Below, one piece after another: positions 1-7,390 of a stretch of DNA of 23,271 nt. Location: NCBI GenBank assembly GCA_945787595.1, contig CALZJV010000330.1:1-23271 (forward strand), given 5' to 3'. The notes beneath the pieces were generated by a model. That model searched no databases, was not told the origin of the DNA, and saw only the letters and a list, made by a program, of their open reading frames with translations. The translations under genes and the position numbers were made by a program. The first letter of the stretch is position 1; every line of letters starts with the position of its first letter. This DNA comes from an uncultured Desulfobacterales bacterium (GTDB lineage Bacteria > Desulfobacterota > Desulfobacteria > Desulfobacterales > JAFDCJ01).

Positions 1-1100
1 TGTTGCAGTTTTTCGGCCGACATCTGTTTGGGGTGATAAACGACCTTGTCGGCGGAGTAATCGTCCCAGTCATAAGAAAAAATCCGGTCCTGCTGTTTGA
101 GATCGTCGTAGGCCTTGGTGTGGGGAAAGGGTGTCAATACGGTAAATTCGGCCAGGTCGAGCTCGATTTCAAGCAAAAAATCCACCAGGCGCTTGATAAA
201 ATCTTCGCTATGATGGTCCAGCCCGAGGAGGATAGTGCCTTCGACCCCGATGCCGTGATCGTGGTAGCGCTTGATCCTTTCACGGATTAAATTCGAGGTG
301 TCAAATACAGCCTGGTAGACATACCATGCCCCGGCCTGGGCTGCCAGATCGAGTACCTCCGGTTTATCCTCTATGGGATGGCTACACCATTTTTTCTTCA
401 AAGGTATCATTTCCCGAAACAATTCCAATTCCCATTGGGTATCCTGGGCCAGGGAGTTGTCGACGATAAACAAACGATTGTTGTCGATGCCGGCCATCTC
501 TTCAATGGCCTTTTCAATGGGCCGCGGTCTGAATTGTTTCCCGCCCAGATAGGCGACGGCGCAGGGATAACAGTGAAAACGGCAGCCTCGCGAGGCATGC
601 ACCAGGTCTACCATCTGAATGCCTTTGTAGTTATACAGATCTCGCTTCAGGATATCCCGCCGGGCACTACCGATTGTTTCAATCGGCGGCCGGTCCTCCA
701 GACAGTTATATATTTTTTGAAGCTGGCCGGCTTTAAAATCCGCCAGGACCTGCTCCATTTTTCCCTCGGCTTCTCCGATAAAAACGGCGTCTGCATGGCT
801 CATCGTTTCTTCGGCATGGAGCATGGTGGAAATACCGCCGAAAATGACCTTGACGCCTTTGTTGCGATAAATGTCGGCAATTTGCCAGCCGCGTTTAACC
901 TGCACGGTCAACATCATGGATATCGCGACCAAATCGGCGGGATCATCAAAATTAATCGGCTCCAGATTTTCATCGATAAATGCCACCTCGAAGTCATCCG
1001 GCAGTGCTGCCGCAAAAACAACCGGCCCGTGGGGTGGTAAATGGAACTCGTTCTGTCGGTCAAGTTTGGGCCATTTTGGATAGATCAGTTTAACTTTCAT
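1..1100 (-). CDS. B12-binding radical SAM protein (3' end cut by window edge)
   Basis: The minus-strand frame starts at ATG 1100-1098 and stays open to the window edge, about 366 codons, so the C-terminus is missing. The N-terminus (MKVKLIYPKWP...) is an opening typical of cobalamin-binding radical SAM proteins, and a Rossmann-like B12 domain fills roughly residues 1-135. The radical SAM core follows with the CX3CX2C cluster motif in HASRGCRFHCYPCAVAYLGG, which binds the 4Fe-4S cluster that cleaves SAM. Family members methylate unactivated carbons or rearrange lipid and polyketide skeletons; the substrate here is unknown. It lies on the same strand as the DUF3261/LolA pair but 307 bases downstream of it, so co-transcription is uncertain. 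Family assignment is strong, function is inference. Confidence 0.85.
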   Translation of the reverse strand, partial: MKVKLIYPKWPKLDRQNEFHLPPHGPVVFAAALPDDFEVAFIDENLEPINFDDPADLVAISMMLTVQVKRGWQIADIYRNKGVKVIFGGISTMLHAEETMSHADAVFIGEAEGKMEQVLADFKAGQLQKIYNCLEDRPPIETIGSARRDILKRDLYNYKGIQMVDLVHASRGCRFHCYPCAVAYLGGKQFRPRPIEKAIEEMAGIDNNRLFIVDNSLAQDTQWELELFREMIPLKKKWCSHPIEDKPEVLDLAAQAGAWYVYQAVFDTSNLIRERIKRYHDHGIGVEGTILLGLDHHSEDFIKRLVDFLLEIELDLAEFTVLTPFPHTKAYDDLKQQDRIFSYDWDDYSADKVVYHPKQMSAEKLQ

Positions 1101-1407
1101 AAACGAACCTGTTTCGGTTTTTGCATTTTAGAAATCCACAACTTTGGGGCGTAGACACGGATAAATGATTTTTTTTACAAACTCGAAAAATTCCAAATTC
1201 CAAGGACCAAAAAACAAATAAATCTCAAATTCCAATTTTCAATGACCAAATTTTTTTGCCTGCATCGGGCTCCGCCGAGTCATATTTTGAATTTAGTACC
1301 TATTTATTGAAATCACATCATGTTTGCGCATGATTTATACCATAGCCAGATTGAATATTTTAGGAATGCTATCGATTTAAATTGAAAAGACAGAGCGAAG
1401 CGATACC
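1101..1407. other. Non-coding gap with AT-rich intergenic repeat
   Basis: No gene is visible. Bases 1189-1250 carry an AT-rich repeat of the 'aaattccaa / caatgaccaaa' type, which recurs as an inverted pair at 2735-2880 and in part at 16030-16070. A small palindrome (atcatg, loop, catgat) lies at 1317-1334. A promoter for the radical SAM gene at 1-1100 would have to lie here, but I cannot name a convincing -35/-10 pair. Confidence 0.5.
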
Positions 1408-2109
1408 TCAAATCTTCAATCTTAAATCGTCAATATTCAATTCCGGCTTGTCCGGGTTAGGCAGTTCCATGATCAGGGTATAGCCCGCACCATCATGCGC
1501 CCTTAATTCGAGCCGGTCGGGAAAATCAGGCCCGTCACCGTCAGATTCCTGTTGGGTGAAAAAAGCATCGACTGTGCGGCTTAACCGCTGTTGTGCAGTG
1601 TATTGTCTGATGTGCCAGGTGTGATCGACATCGATCACGAGGTCAACGATTCGTCCATCCCGATTTTGATAACGACAGACGGATGACTTGTTCGGGTCGC
1701 TGCCGGTTTCCACCAGGGGTCCTGGCGGCATAAAAAATATCAACTGAATATCGCTGATAAGGCCGGCGGCAAAATCCTCATTGTCAAATGGTGCAACCGC
1801 CCGGTTGATGACAAGTCGTTGATCATAGCGGGCATCAAAAACCACCAGCCCTTCAATCGTCATGAGAACACAATGGGCGCTTTTGTCCCGCGAAGATATG
1901 ACGGTCGCGCCCATGACCAAACCCCTGTGCCCGCCCGGCATCACGGCTTCAATCGAATGCACAAACTGCCATTTACCGCTGGGAAACAGTCGATGGCATG
2001 TTTGCGGCAATTCCCCCCGAACGGCATGATATGCGGGTTGCAAGCCCGGCAGCGTGCTGCATGAAATCAGGATACACCCGATACACAACGATAGACACAA
2101 AGTTTTCAT
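1408..2109 (-). CDS. DUF3261-type outer-membrane lipoprotein
   Basis: This 233-residue protein has a lipoprotein signal peptide: hydrophobic residues 3-15 and a lipobox LISC with the acylated Cys at position 17. The body contains MTIEGLVVFDARYD, which resembles the conserved core of DUF3261. That family is known mainly as the small lipoprotein of aryl polyene clusters, encoded next to the MMPL exporter and LolA-like gene, and is thought to help place the product at the outer membrane. Its start overlaps the stop of the LolA-like gene by four bases (ATGA, 2106-2109), so the two are translationally coupled. There are no catalytic motifs. The lipoprotein call is firm; the family call rests on motif resemblance plus context. 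Confidence 0.75.
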   Translation of the reverse strand: MKTLCLSLCIGCILISCSTLPGLQPAYHAVRGELPQTCHRLFPSGKWQFVHSIEAVMPGGHRGLVMGATVISSRDKSAHCVLMTIEGLVVFDARYDQRLVINRAVAPFDNEDFAAGLISDIQLIFFMPPGPLVETGSDPNKSSVCRYQNRDGRIVDLVIDVDHTWHIRQYTAQQRLSRTVDAFFTQQESDGDGPDFPDRLELRAHDGAGYTLIMELPNPDKPELNIDDLRLKI

Positions 2110-2726
2110 GAAATTTTCCGGAAAATGGAATCCTGCAAGGGCTGGTTGAGAATAGCGTTTTTAAATTCAAATCGGGTGTATGAATTCTCGCCTTCGTAGA
2201 TCATCACCGCTGCTATAATTCCGGGGCGGTCGGAAAGAATGAGTTCGATGCGTTGAATCACGGTGGCAAGGCTTTTTTCTTTGGGCCGCAGCACGATTTT
2301 GCGGCCGGGCTCCAGACTTGCACTAAAAGCCGGATTTTCTTCAAATCGGCCACTCAACCACTGGGTAATGTCCTGTAAAACCAACTGCATGGACTGCAGA
2401 TGGGCCCCCTCGTCCTCGATAATGGCCCCGTTTCTCTTGAGGTAACGTTTTGTTCTGCCGTCATGCATGAGCAGAATACTTTGAACCGGGGAGCGATACT
2501 CCCAGCGTAGTGAATTGGGAGCCTGGAAATAAAAAATCCCCTTGGAAACAAGCGGCCTGGCAAGGATTTCCATGTGTTTTTCCTGCACGAATTCAGCCCT
2601 GACGGATGTGACAGTTGAAGCCGTTTTTTTGATGCCCTCCCAGGTGTCGGCCCAACCGAGGCACAGGAATGCGGTGAGCAGAAAAAGGACTTTTATTAAA
2701 AAATAGGGTTTTTGTGTTTTTTTCAT
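2106..2726 (-). CDS. LolA-like periplasmic lipid carrier
   Basis: This 206-residue protein has a Sec signal peptide (KK, then hydrophobic FLIKVLFLLTAFLCLGWA, cleavage near residue 26). The rest matches the LolA/outer-membrane lipoprotein carrier fold: TSVRAEFVQEKHMEILARPLVSKGIFYFQAPNSLRWEY is the typical strand-rich N-terminal half ('F.Q.k......p....G.f.f..P..lrW.Y'). LolA-like proteins carry acylated cargo across the periplasm. Variants in aryl polyene clusters are thought to handle the polyene lipid rather than lipoproteins. Its stop overlaps the start of the DUF3261 lipoprotein gene. The 226-base gap from fabG contains an inverted repeat, so the pair may have its own promoter. Confidence 0.82.
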   Translation of the reverse strand: MKKTQKPYFLIKVLFLLTAFLCLGWADTWEGIKKTASTVTSVRAEFVQEKHMEILARPLVSKGIFYFQAPNSLRWEYRSPVQSILLMHDGRTKRYLKRNGAIIEDEGAHLQSMQLVLQDITQWLSGRFEENPAFSASLEPGRKIVLRPKEKSLATVIQRIELILSDRPGIIAAVMIYEGENSYTRFEFKNAILNQPLQDSIFRKIS

Positions 2727-2734
2727 GATTTAAG

Positions 2735-2880
2735 AAAATTCCAAGCACTAAAATTTATAAATCCCAAATATCAAATAAATCCCAATGACCAAAATTCAAA
2801 ATCTCAAACAATGATTTGGTCATTGAAAAATTGAAATTTGAGATTTGTTTGGAATTTGATGCTTGTAATTTGGAATTTAA
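2735..2880. repeat. AT-rich imperfect inverted repeat
   Basis: The two halves, about 2738-2805 and 2811-2879, are approximate reverse complements built from 'aaattccaa', 'aaatctcaaa' and 'caatgaccaaa'. The central symmetric segment is 'caatgaccaaa...tttggtcattg'. The same words occur at 1189-1250 and, weaker, at 16030-16070. This looks like a dispersed genomic intergenic repeat. It lies between fabG and the LolA-like gene and could act as an RNA hairpin. Confidence 0.65.
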
Positions 2881-2952
2881 TTGGCTGTTCCTTGCAATAG
2901 GGATATCAATAATACCAATCCAAGTTTTGTAAATTACATAAAAGGCACAACA

Positions 2953-3690
2953 CTAGAACATTCCGCCGTTTACGGATATCACCTGCCCCGTAACATAGGA
3001 CGCATCCTCGGAGCACAAAAACCTCACCACCTTGGCTACTTCCTGTGGTTTTCCGATCCGGGCCATGGGTATGGTGGCTTTAATATTTTCCACGGGTGCG
3101 CCTTTTATCATATCGGTTTCGATCAGTCCCGGGGCGACCACATTAACTCGGATTCCCAATCGCGCCACTTCGGATGCAACCGACCGGCTGGCACCGATCA
3201 ATCCGGCCTTGGCTGCGGAATAATTGGCCTGGCCCCGGTTGCCGAGAAGACCGGCGACCGATGCGATGGAAACAATCGCGCCGCGTTTAAGACGAATCAT
3301 TTTTTCAAGCACGGGCTTGGTAACGTTATAAAACCCACTTAAACTAATGTCGATGACCGCATGCCAGTCTTTGCGGGGCATCAAAATAAACAGCCCGTCA
3401 GCCGTAATGCCGGCGTTGTTGATCAGCGCATCAATGGATTCATATTGCTTTAAAATTTCATCCACAGCGCTTTGAGTTTCATCGAAATTGGAAACATCAA
3501 ATTGCATTATGTTACCGTCGGATCCTGCCTTCCTAACCATTTCCAGGGTATTTGCGGCTCCTTTTTCATCCGAATTGTAGTTGACGACCAATCGATATCC
3601 ATCTTTTGCCAACTCGAGGCAGATGGCCTGGCCGATTCCCTTGCTGGCACCAGTAACCAGCGCAAGCTTTTCGCCATGTACTTCCTTCAT
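2953..3690 (-). CDS. fabG: 3-oxoacyl-ACP reductase, FabG-type SDR
   Basis: This classical short-chain dehydrogenase reduces beta-ketoacyl-ACP to beta-hydroxyacyl-ACP with NADPH, the first reduction after each condensation. With the start at 3690 the glycine-rich cofactor motif TGASKGIG is at residues 13-20, NNAG near 91-94, and the catalytic triad Ser144, Tyr157, Lys161 lies in SIASVAG...YSAAKAG. It ends in VTGQVISVNGGMF, the usual SDR C-terminus. Length (245) is normal. An ATG nine bases upstream (3699) is possible, but the GGAG ribosome site overlaps it and is spaced correctly for 3690. It lies in the minus-strand arm beside an ApeP-like dehydratase and presumably serves the divergent ketosynthases, as ApeQ does in aryl polyene clusters. 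Confidence 0.9.
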   Translation of the reverse strand: MKEVHGEKLALVTGASKGIGQAICLELAKDGYRLVVNYNSDEKGAANTLEMVRKAGSDGNIMQFDVSNFDETQSAVDEILKQYESIDALINNAGITADGLFILMPRKDWHAVIDISLSGFYNVTKPVLEKMIRLKRGAIVSIASVAGLLGNRGQANYSAAKAGLIGASRSVASEVARLGIRVNVVAPGLIETDMIKGAPVENIKATIPMARIGKPQEVAKVVRFLCSEDASYVTGQVISVNGGMF

Positions 3691-3751
3691 TATCTGCATC
3701 TCCGTGTAAGATACTATCCCAAGAATCCACTTCTTCCTTTTGGGCGATTAT

Positions 3752-4237
3752 TTACAAAAACCGCACGACCACAAAAATTCCCAACATCGCAAACGCCAGC
3801 GCTAGTTTGGCCGCAACTCCCAAGGCCAAACCCACTGTAGCGCCGACGCCGGCGCGCCCGGCGGTCCTCAAATCGGATTGGGCCGTTAGCTCTCCTAAGA
3901 CAGCACCAATAAAAGGGCCCAGCAGAATACCAGGAATTCCAAAAAATATACCGACAATCGCACCGAACGCAGCCCCTATGATTGCCCGGTTCGAAGCGCC
4001 GAATCGTTTGGCGCCGAAAGCACCGGCTAAAAAATCAAATACATACATAAGCAGAGCCATGATGCCCAGCACAATCAGCGTGCCAAAGCCCACATGCTTA
4101 AAGCCTTCGACCCAGGCCGCTACCAAAAGTCCCGCAAACAATATCGGCGCGCCCGGGAGGACCGGAAAAAGTAACCCCGCCATTCCCACCACCACCAGAA
4201 TAATAGCTAACAACCAAAGTAAGATTTCAAGATACAT
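3752..4237 (-). CDS. DUF456 family membrane protein
   Basis: This roughly 161-residue, very hydrophobic protein is rich in Gly and Ala. Membrane segments are visible at the N-terminus (LEILLWLLAIILVVVGMAGL), then FAGLLVAAW, TLIVLGIMALLMYVF, a Gly-rich pair around AIIGAAFGAIVGIFFGIPGILLGPFIGAVLGEL, and a C-terminal hydrophobic segment. This pattern, including LLFPVLPGAPILFAGLL and the GIPGILLGPFIGAVLGEL loop, fits DUF456, a family of unknown function. I chose ATG 4237; a TTG at 4252 is an alternative, and neither has a clear ribosome site. It sits between fabG and the ApeP-like gene on one strand, which suggests co-transcription, but the family is widespread and may be unrelated to the pathway. 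Confidence 0.8.
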   Translation of the reverse strand: MYLEILLWLLAIILVVVGMAGLLFPVLPGAPILFAGLLVAAWVEGFKHVGFGTLIVLGIMALLMYVFDFLAGAFGAKRFGASNRAIIGAAFGAIVGIFFGIPGILLGPFIGAVLGELTAQSDLRTAGRAGVGATVGLALGVAAKLALAFAMLGIFVVVRFL

Positions 4238-4292
4238 GGTGGCAATGTTCAAGGGAAGTTATTTATTATTCGTGATGACAAACAACGATTAT

Positions 4293-4730
4293 CTAACCTT
4301 CAGTATCGGTTTGAAAAAGCTGCAATGAAATTTCTCCGACAATAGCATCACCGATCCGGGCAATGCCTAAAATGTGTCGATAACTTTCATATTCGAATTG
4401 ATTTTCGGCGCTTGTTATGATGCGCTGATTTAATGAAATCGCTCCCACAAAAAACCGGGATTGTTTGATGCCAACCAGCCAGCCTTTCTTCTCGGAATCT
4501 TTGCCGCGTTGTTTGATTCGGACCCAGCCATTGGTGACCGCTGCCGTTTGAGCGACCAGTTCGATTAGAACGAGTGGATTCACGCCATTTGCATCAAAAA
4601 AAGGCCATTGATCGGTAACCGTCGCAGCTGTAACAGCCCTTTCATCATCCATTTCAAGGATTTCATCAATAAGCAACATTCGATCACGTTGGGGCAAAAG
4701 ATCTTCGATTCTGATGCCGTCAGGATTCAT
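4293..4730 (-). CDS. ApeP-like hotdog protein (3-hydroxyacyl-ACP dehydratase)
   Basis: This 145-residue single-hotdog protein begins with IEDLLPQRDRMLLIDEILEMDD, close to the 'llPHR.pMlLiDrv.e.d' opening of the ApeP-type dehydratases of aryl polyene clusters, but with Gln in place of the usual His. The long hotdog helix contains VNPLVLIELVAQTAAVTNGW, with Glu57 and Gln61 at the positions typical of the family. The expected reaction is dehydration of beta-hydroxyacyl-ACP to trans-2-enoyl-ACP. It is the first gene of the minus-strand arm, divergent from the ACP gene across about 290 bases. The pathway has two more dehydratase-fold proteins (8792-9148 and 15076-15948), so a specialised role is likely. 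Confidence 0.82.
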   Translation of the reverse strand: MNPDGIRIEDLLPQRDRMLLIDEILEMDDERAVTAATVTDQWPFFDANGVNPLVLIELVAQTAAVTNGWVRIKQRGKDSEKKGWLVGIKQSRFFVGAISLNQRIITSAENQFEYESYRHILGIARIGDAIVGEISLQLFQTDTEG

Positions 4731-5016
4731 ATTTTTGCCTGTGGACTGCCCAATACTAGGTTGTCAAATTATCAGAGCAACATATTTCGTTCTAATTTTA
4801 AAAGGTTTGAATTTTATCTGAGAAAATGGGCTAAATAGAACTAAGATGCTATCAAAAATATGGTAATTAATGATTGAACGGGTTAAGAAAAAATTATGTT
4901 TTCTCAATTTCAGCTGGATGTGATATTACTATATATATTTGGCACTGTAAAGAAACATGACAAAAACCTCCAATGCCCGGGTGAACGGCACAAGTTTCGC
5001 CTTGGGAAGATCCGAA
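4731..5016. promoter_or_regulatory. Divergent intergenic region, probable bidirectional promoters
   Basis: The gap between the divergent ApeP-like gene and the first ACP gene is distinctly AT-rich, with runs such as atatatattt at 4931-4940. It is the natural place for the promoters of both arms. I cannot mark exact -35/-10 boxes or a regulator site, and no regulatory gene is present in the window. If the ACP starts at ATG 4957 the gap is shorter (4731-4956). Confidence 0.45.
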
Positions 5017-5295
5017 GTGGTAGACAGAATGGAAAAATTATTAAAGGAACTCCAGGTTAAAATTGTTGATGTGTTGAATCTGATTGATGTAGAGCCTGAA
5101 GATATAGGGACCGATGACCGACTGGTGGGCGGAAATCTTGGACTTGATTCCATCGATGTGCTTGAGATGGTTATCATGATCGAAAAAGATTACGGCATTA
5201 AAATCGACAACCGAGAATTGGGCGTAAAAGTGTTTGCCACCCTGGGAACACTCGCCGAATATATTCATAAGAGCTCTCCGGAGTTGCCCAATTGA
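5017..5295 (+). CDS. Acyl carrier protein (first ACP)
   Basis: This small acidic carrier has the phosphopantetheine site in NLGLDSIDVLEMV; the Ser is residue 45 counted from GTG 5017. A 4'-phosphopantetheine arm there holds the growing acyl chain. Helix I (MEKLLKELQVKIVDVLNL) and the helix III region (VFATLGTLAEYIHK) are normal for ACPs. The start is uncertain: GTG 5017 has a gggaag ribosome site at 5004-5009 with good spacing, ATG 5029 is in frame, and ATG 4957 would add 20 residues that do not resemble ACPs. Its stop overlaps the TTG start of the ketosynthase gene (TTGA, 5292-5295), tying it to that synthase. A second, divergent ACP is at 9398-9670. Confidence 0.88.
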   Translation: MVDRMEKLLKELQVKIVDVLNLIDVEPEDIGTDDRLVGGNLGLDSIDVLEMVIMIEKDYGIKIDNRELGVKVFATLGTLAEYIHKSSPELPN

Positions 5296-7390
5296 CCGAT
5301 GTGCGGGTTTACATTTCCGGAATGGGAATCATCTCCTCTCTCGGAAACGGGATATCAAATACCGGAGAAGCACTTCTAAAAAGTCTGGTAGGCATAAGAC
5401 CGCTAACCCTTTTTTCGACAGCCTCCAATCAACCGCTCCCGGTGGGAGAGGCCCCCGGCCCGATTGAAGATAAGTCTCTTCCGCGCACCCACCAGCTCGC
5501 CCGTCTGGCAGCCGATCAGGCCATGGCCAAATCCAGGGAGACGCCGGACGCAGTGGTGATGGGCGTTACGACCGGCGGTATGCTGACGACAGAGGCTTAG
5601 CCCGCCGATACCGCTGCACAGGACCGGCCCTGACTGTTTCTACCGCCTGTTCTTCCGGAACCGCTGCCATAAAAATCGCGCTGGAGATGCTACGCTCCGG
5701 AAGTGTTAAACGGGTATTGGCCGGAGGGGCCGATTCCTTGTGCCGGCTGACATATTACGGGTTTAACGCTCTGCAGCTCGTCGACCCTGACGGCGCGCGG
5801 CCTTTTGATCAAAACCGAAGGGGGATGTCGGTGGCCGAAGGTGCGGCCATGTTGTTGCTGGTCGCAAACGATCCGCACAATGCCGTGGCCGAAATCCTCG
5901 GTGCCGGTTTATCCTGCGATGCGTATCATCCAGCGACACCGCACCCTATGGGACAAGGCGCTCTGGCGGCCATGCAGGCCGCCATTCAGGATGCCGGAAT
6001 TTCGAAGGCCGATATCGACTACATTAACCTGCATGGTACCGGTACCCTGGATAATGATCTTTCCGAAGCCGCGGCTGTCAACACCCTTTATAAGCAGCAA
6101 AAGCCGCTGATGTCATCGGTCAAGGGTGCTTTTGGGCATTCTCTGGCTGCCGCCGGGGCCATTGAAGCGGTTGTCTCCGCCATCAGCATTTCCAACAGCC
6201 TGGTTCCGGCAACCGTCGGATGCAGTCAGCCGGATCCGGATTTAAAGCTGGATCCCGTTATTCAGCCCGCTCAAAGGCCAATCGGCACCGTTCTCTCAAA
6301 CTCTTTCGGGTTTGGCGGCAACAACGCAGCGATTGTTATTAGTGCCTGCGGAAAATACAAACCCAACAGAACTTGCGCTAATACACAGCCAATGGCAATC
6401 CTCGGAAGCGCCTGTACAACCGGGGCAGGAAATACAAGTCAAACAATGAAAGCGATCGCATTTGGCAAAACGTGCGCAGGGATGCTGGGTATTCGGCATA
6501 TATCCGCGAATCTTTCTGCCGCTGAAGTGCGTCGACTTAAACGGTTTCCGCGCCTGGCATTGTCCCTGGCCATTGCAGCCCACGAGAATTCGGGGGAAGG
6601 CGATAACCCGTCGGCGGTTTTTTTGGGCACCGGTTGGGGGGCGCTGTCGGAAACTTCGGATTTTTTAACCCGCCTGTTTGAAACCAATGAGCAGTTTCCC
6701 AGCCCGATAGACTTTATCGGATCGGTTCACAATGCCGCCGCAGGTCAGATTGCCATGCGATTTCAGGCCACAGGCGCCAATATCACCATGACCGGAGGCG
6801 ATTATTCCTTCGAACAGGCAATAATGGCGGCAAGTTATTTATCAAACAGCATTGATGATACCTTTCTGGTTATCGGAGCCGATGAATCGCATCCGCAGCT
6901 TTCGCGGCTATTTGATCGGTCCACTTGCGGGTCAGCGATTTTATCGGACGGTGGTGGCGCCCTGTGTTTAAAAACCGGAACGAACGCGTCCGGATTTACC
7001 ATCCAACCCGTTTTTTTTGAAAGCAGGGAAAATAATCCGGAAGTGATATCCTCTTTGATTCAGCGGCTGGAACAGCCCGGGCAAATTAATGACCGTTACG
7101 GTGTGATTTTGGCAGGACACCCTGCCGCCTGCCGCCGGGAAGGGGAAATGCAGCTGCAAAACCTGCTTTCTCTATCCGGTTGCAATCCCCCCGTGATTGA
7201 TTATCGCAAAATAACCGGGGAGTATGCTTCCGCCTCGGCAGTGGCCGCCGCAATGGCCGTACAATTTTTGCAGGATGGCAAAATCCCCGAAGTCCTTTGT
7301 AATGACAAAGCGGCGGATCTAGGCCAAAAGGGAGTGCTTATTATCGGTACGGGCAACTTTATCACGGCCCTGGAGGTGATGCCGAAATGA
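5292..7390 (+). pseudogene. Ketosynthase fused to chain-length-factor-like domain, frameshifted
   Basis: The first part (TTG 5292 start, VYISGMGIISSLGNG...) runs to VVMGVTTGGMLTTEA and a stop at 5598-5600. The gene resumes in another frame (ARRYRCTGPALTVSTACSSG...) up to 7390. At the junction about 20-30 residues expected in a ketosynthase are absent, so a short out-of-frame deletion, or a sequence error, lies near 5590-5600. The ketosynthase catalytic triad is complete: Cys codon 5648-5650 in STACSSG, His in INLHGTGT, His in VKGAFGHS. After NSFGFGGNNAAIVI a second KS-fold domain begins without a stop. Decarboxylative Claisen condensation of malonyl-ACP is the expected reaction, as for ApeO. 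The gene ends overlapping the radical SAM start (ATGA, 7387-7390). If the lesion is real, the KS half is dead. Confidence 0.82.
6392..7390 (+). other. Chain-length-factor-like KS domain lacking the active-site Cys
   Basis: This is the C-terminal domain, about 332 residues, of the fused synthase. It begins again like a ketosynthase (MAILGSACTTGAG) and contains AVFLGTGWGALSETSDFL and GSVHNAAAGQIAMRFQATGANITMTGGDYSFEQA. The last part aligns with the nucleophile elbow, but Gly-Asp stands where active ketosynthases have Ala-Cys, and no catalytic His motifs follow. This matches chain-length factors, for example ApeC, which pairs with the ketosynthase ApeO in aryl polyene synthesis. Here the two are one polypeptide. 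The frame from 5687 through this domain is intact. Confidence 0.72.

Noticed and set aside
378..1040. 220-residue plus-strand open frame
   Set aside because: It is antisense to the B12 radical SAM gene on the minus strand, whose translation has clear motifs; this frame resembles no protein.
2881..3342. 153-residue plus-strand open frame
   Set aside because: Antisense to fabG; composition is a shadow of the SDR gene.
3807..4328. 173-residue plus-strand open frame rich in Pro/Ala/Lys
   Set aside because: Antisense to the DUF456 gene, whose membrane pattern is convincing; the Pro-rich text is the complement of Gly/Ala codons.
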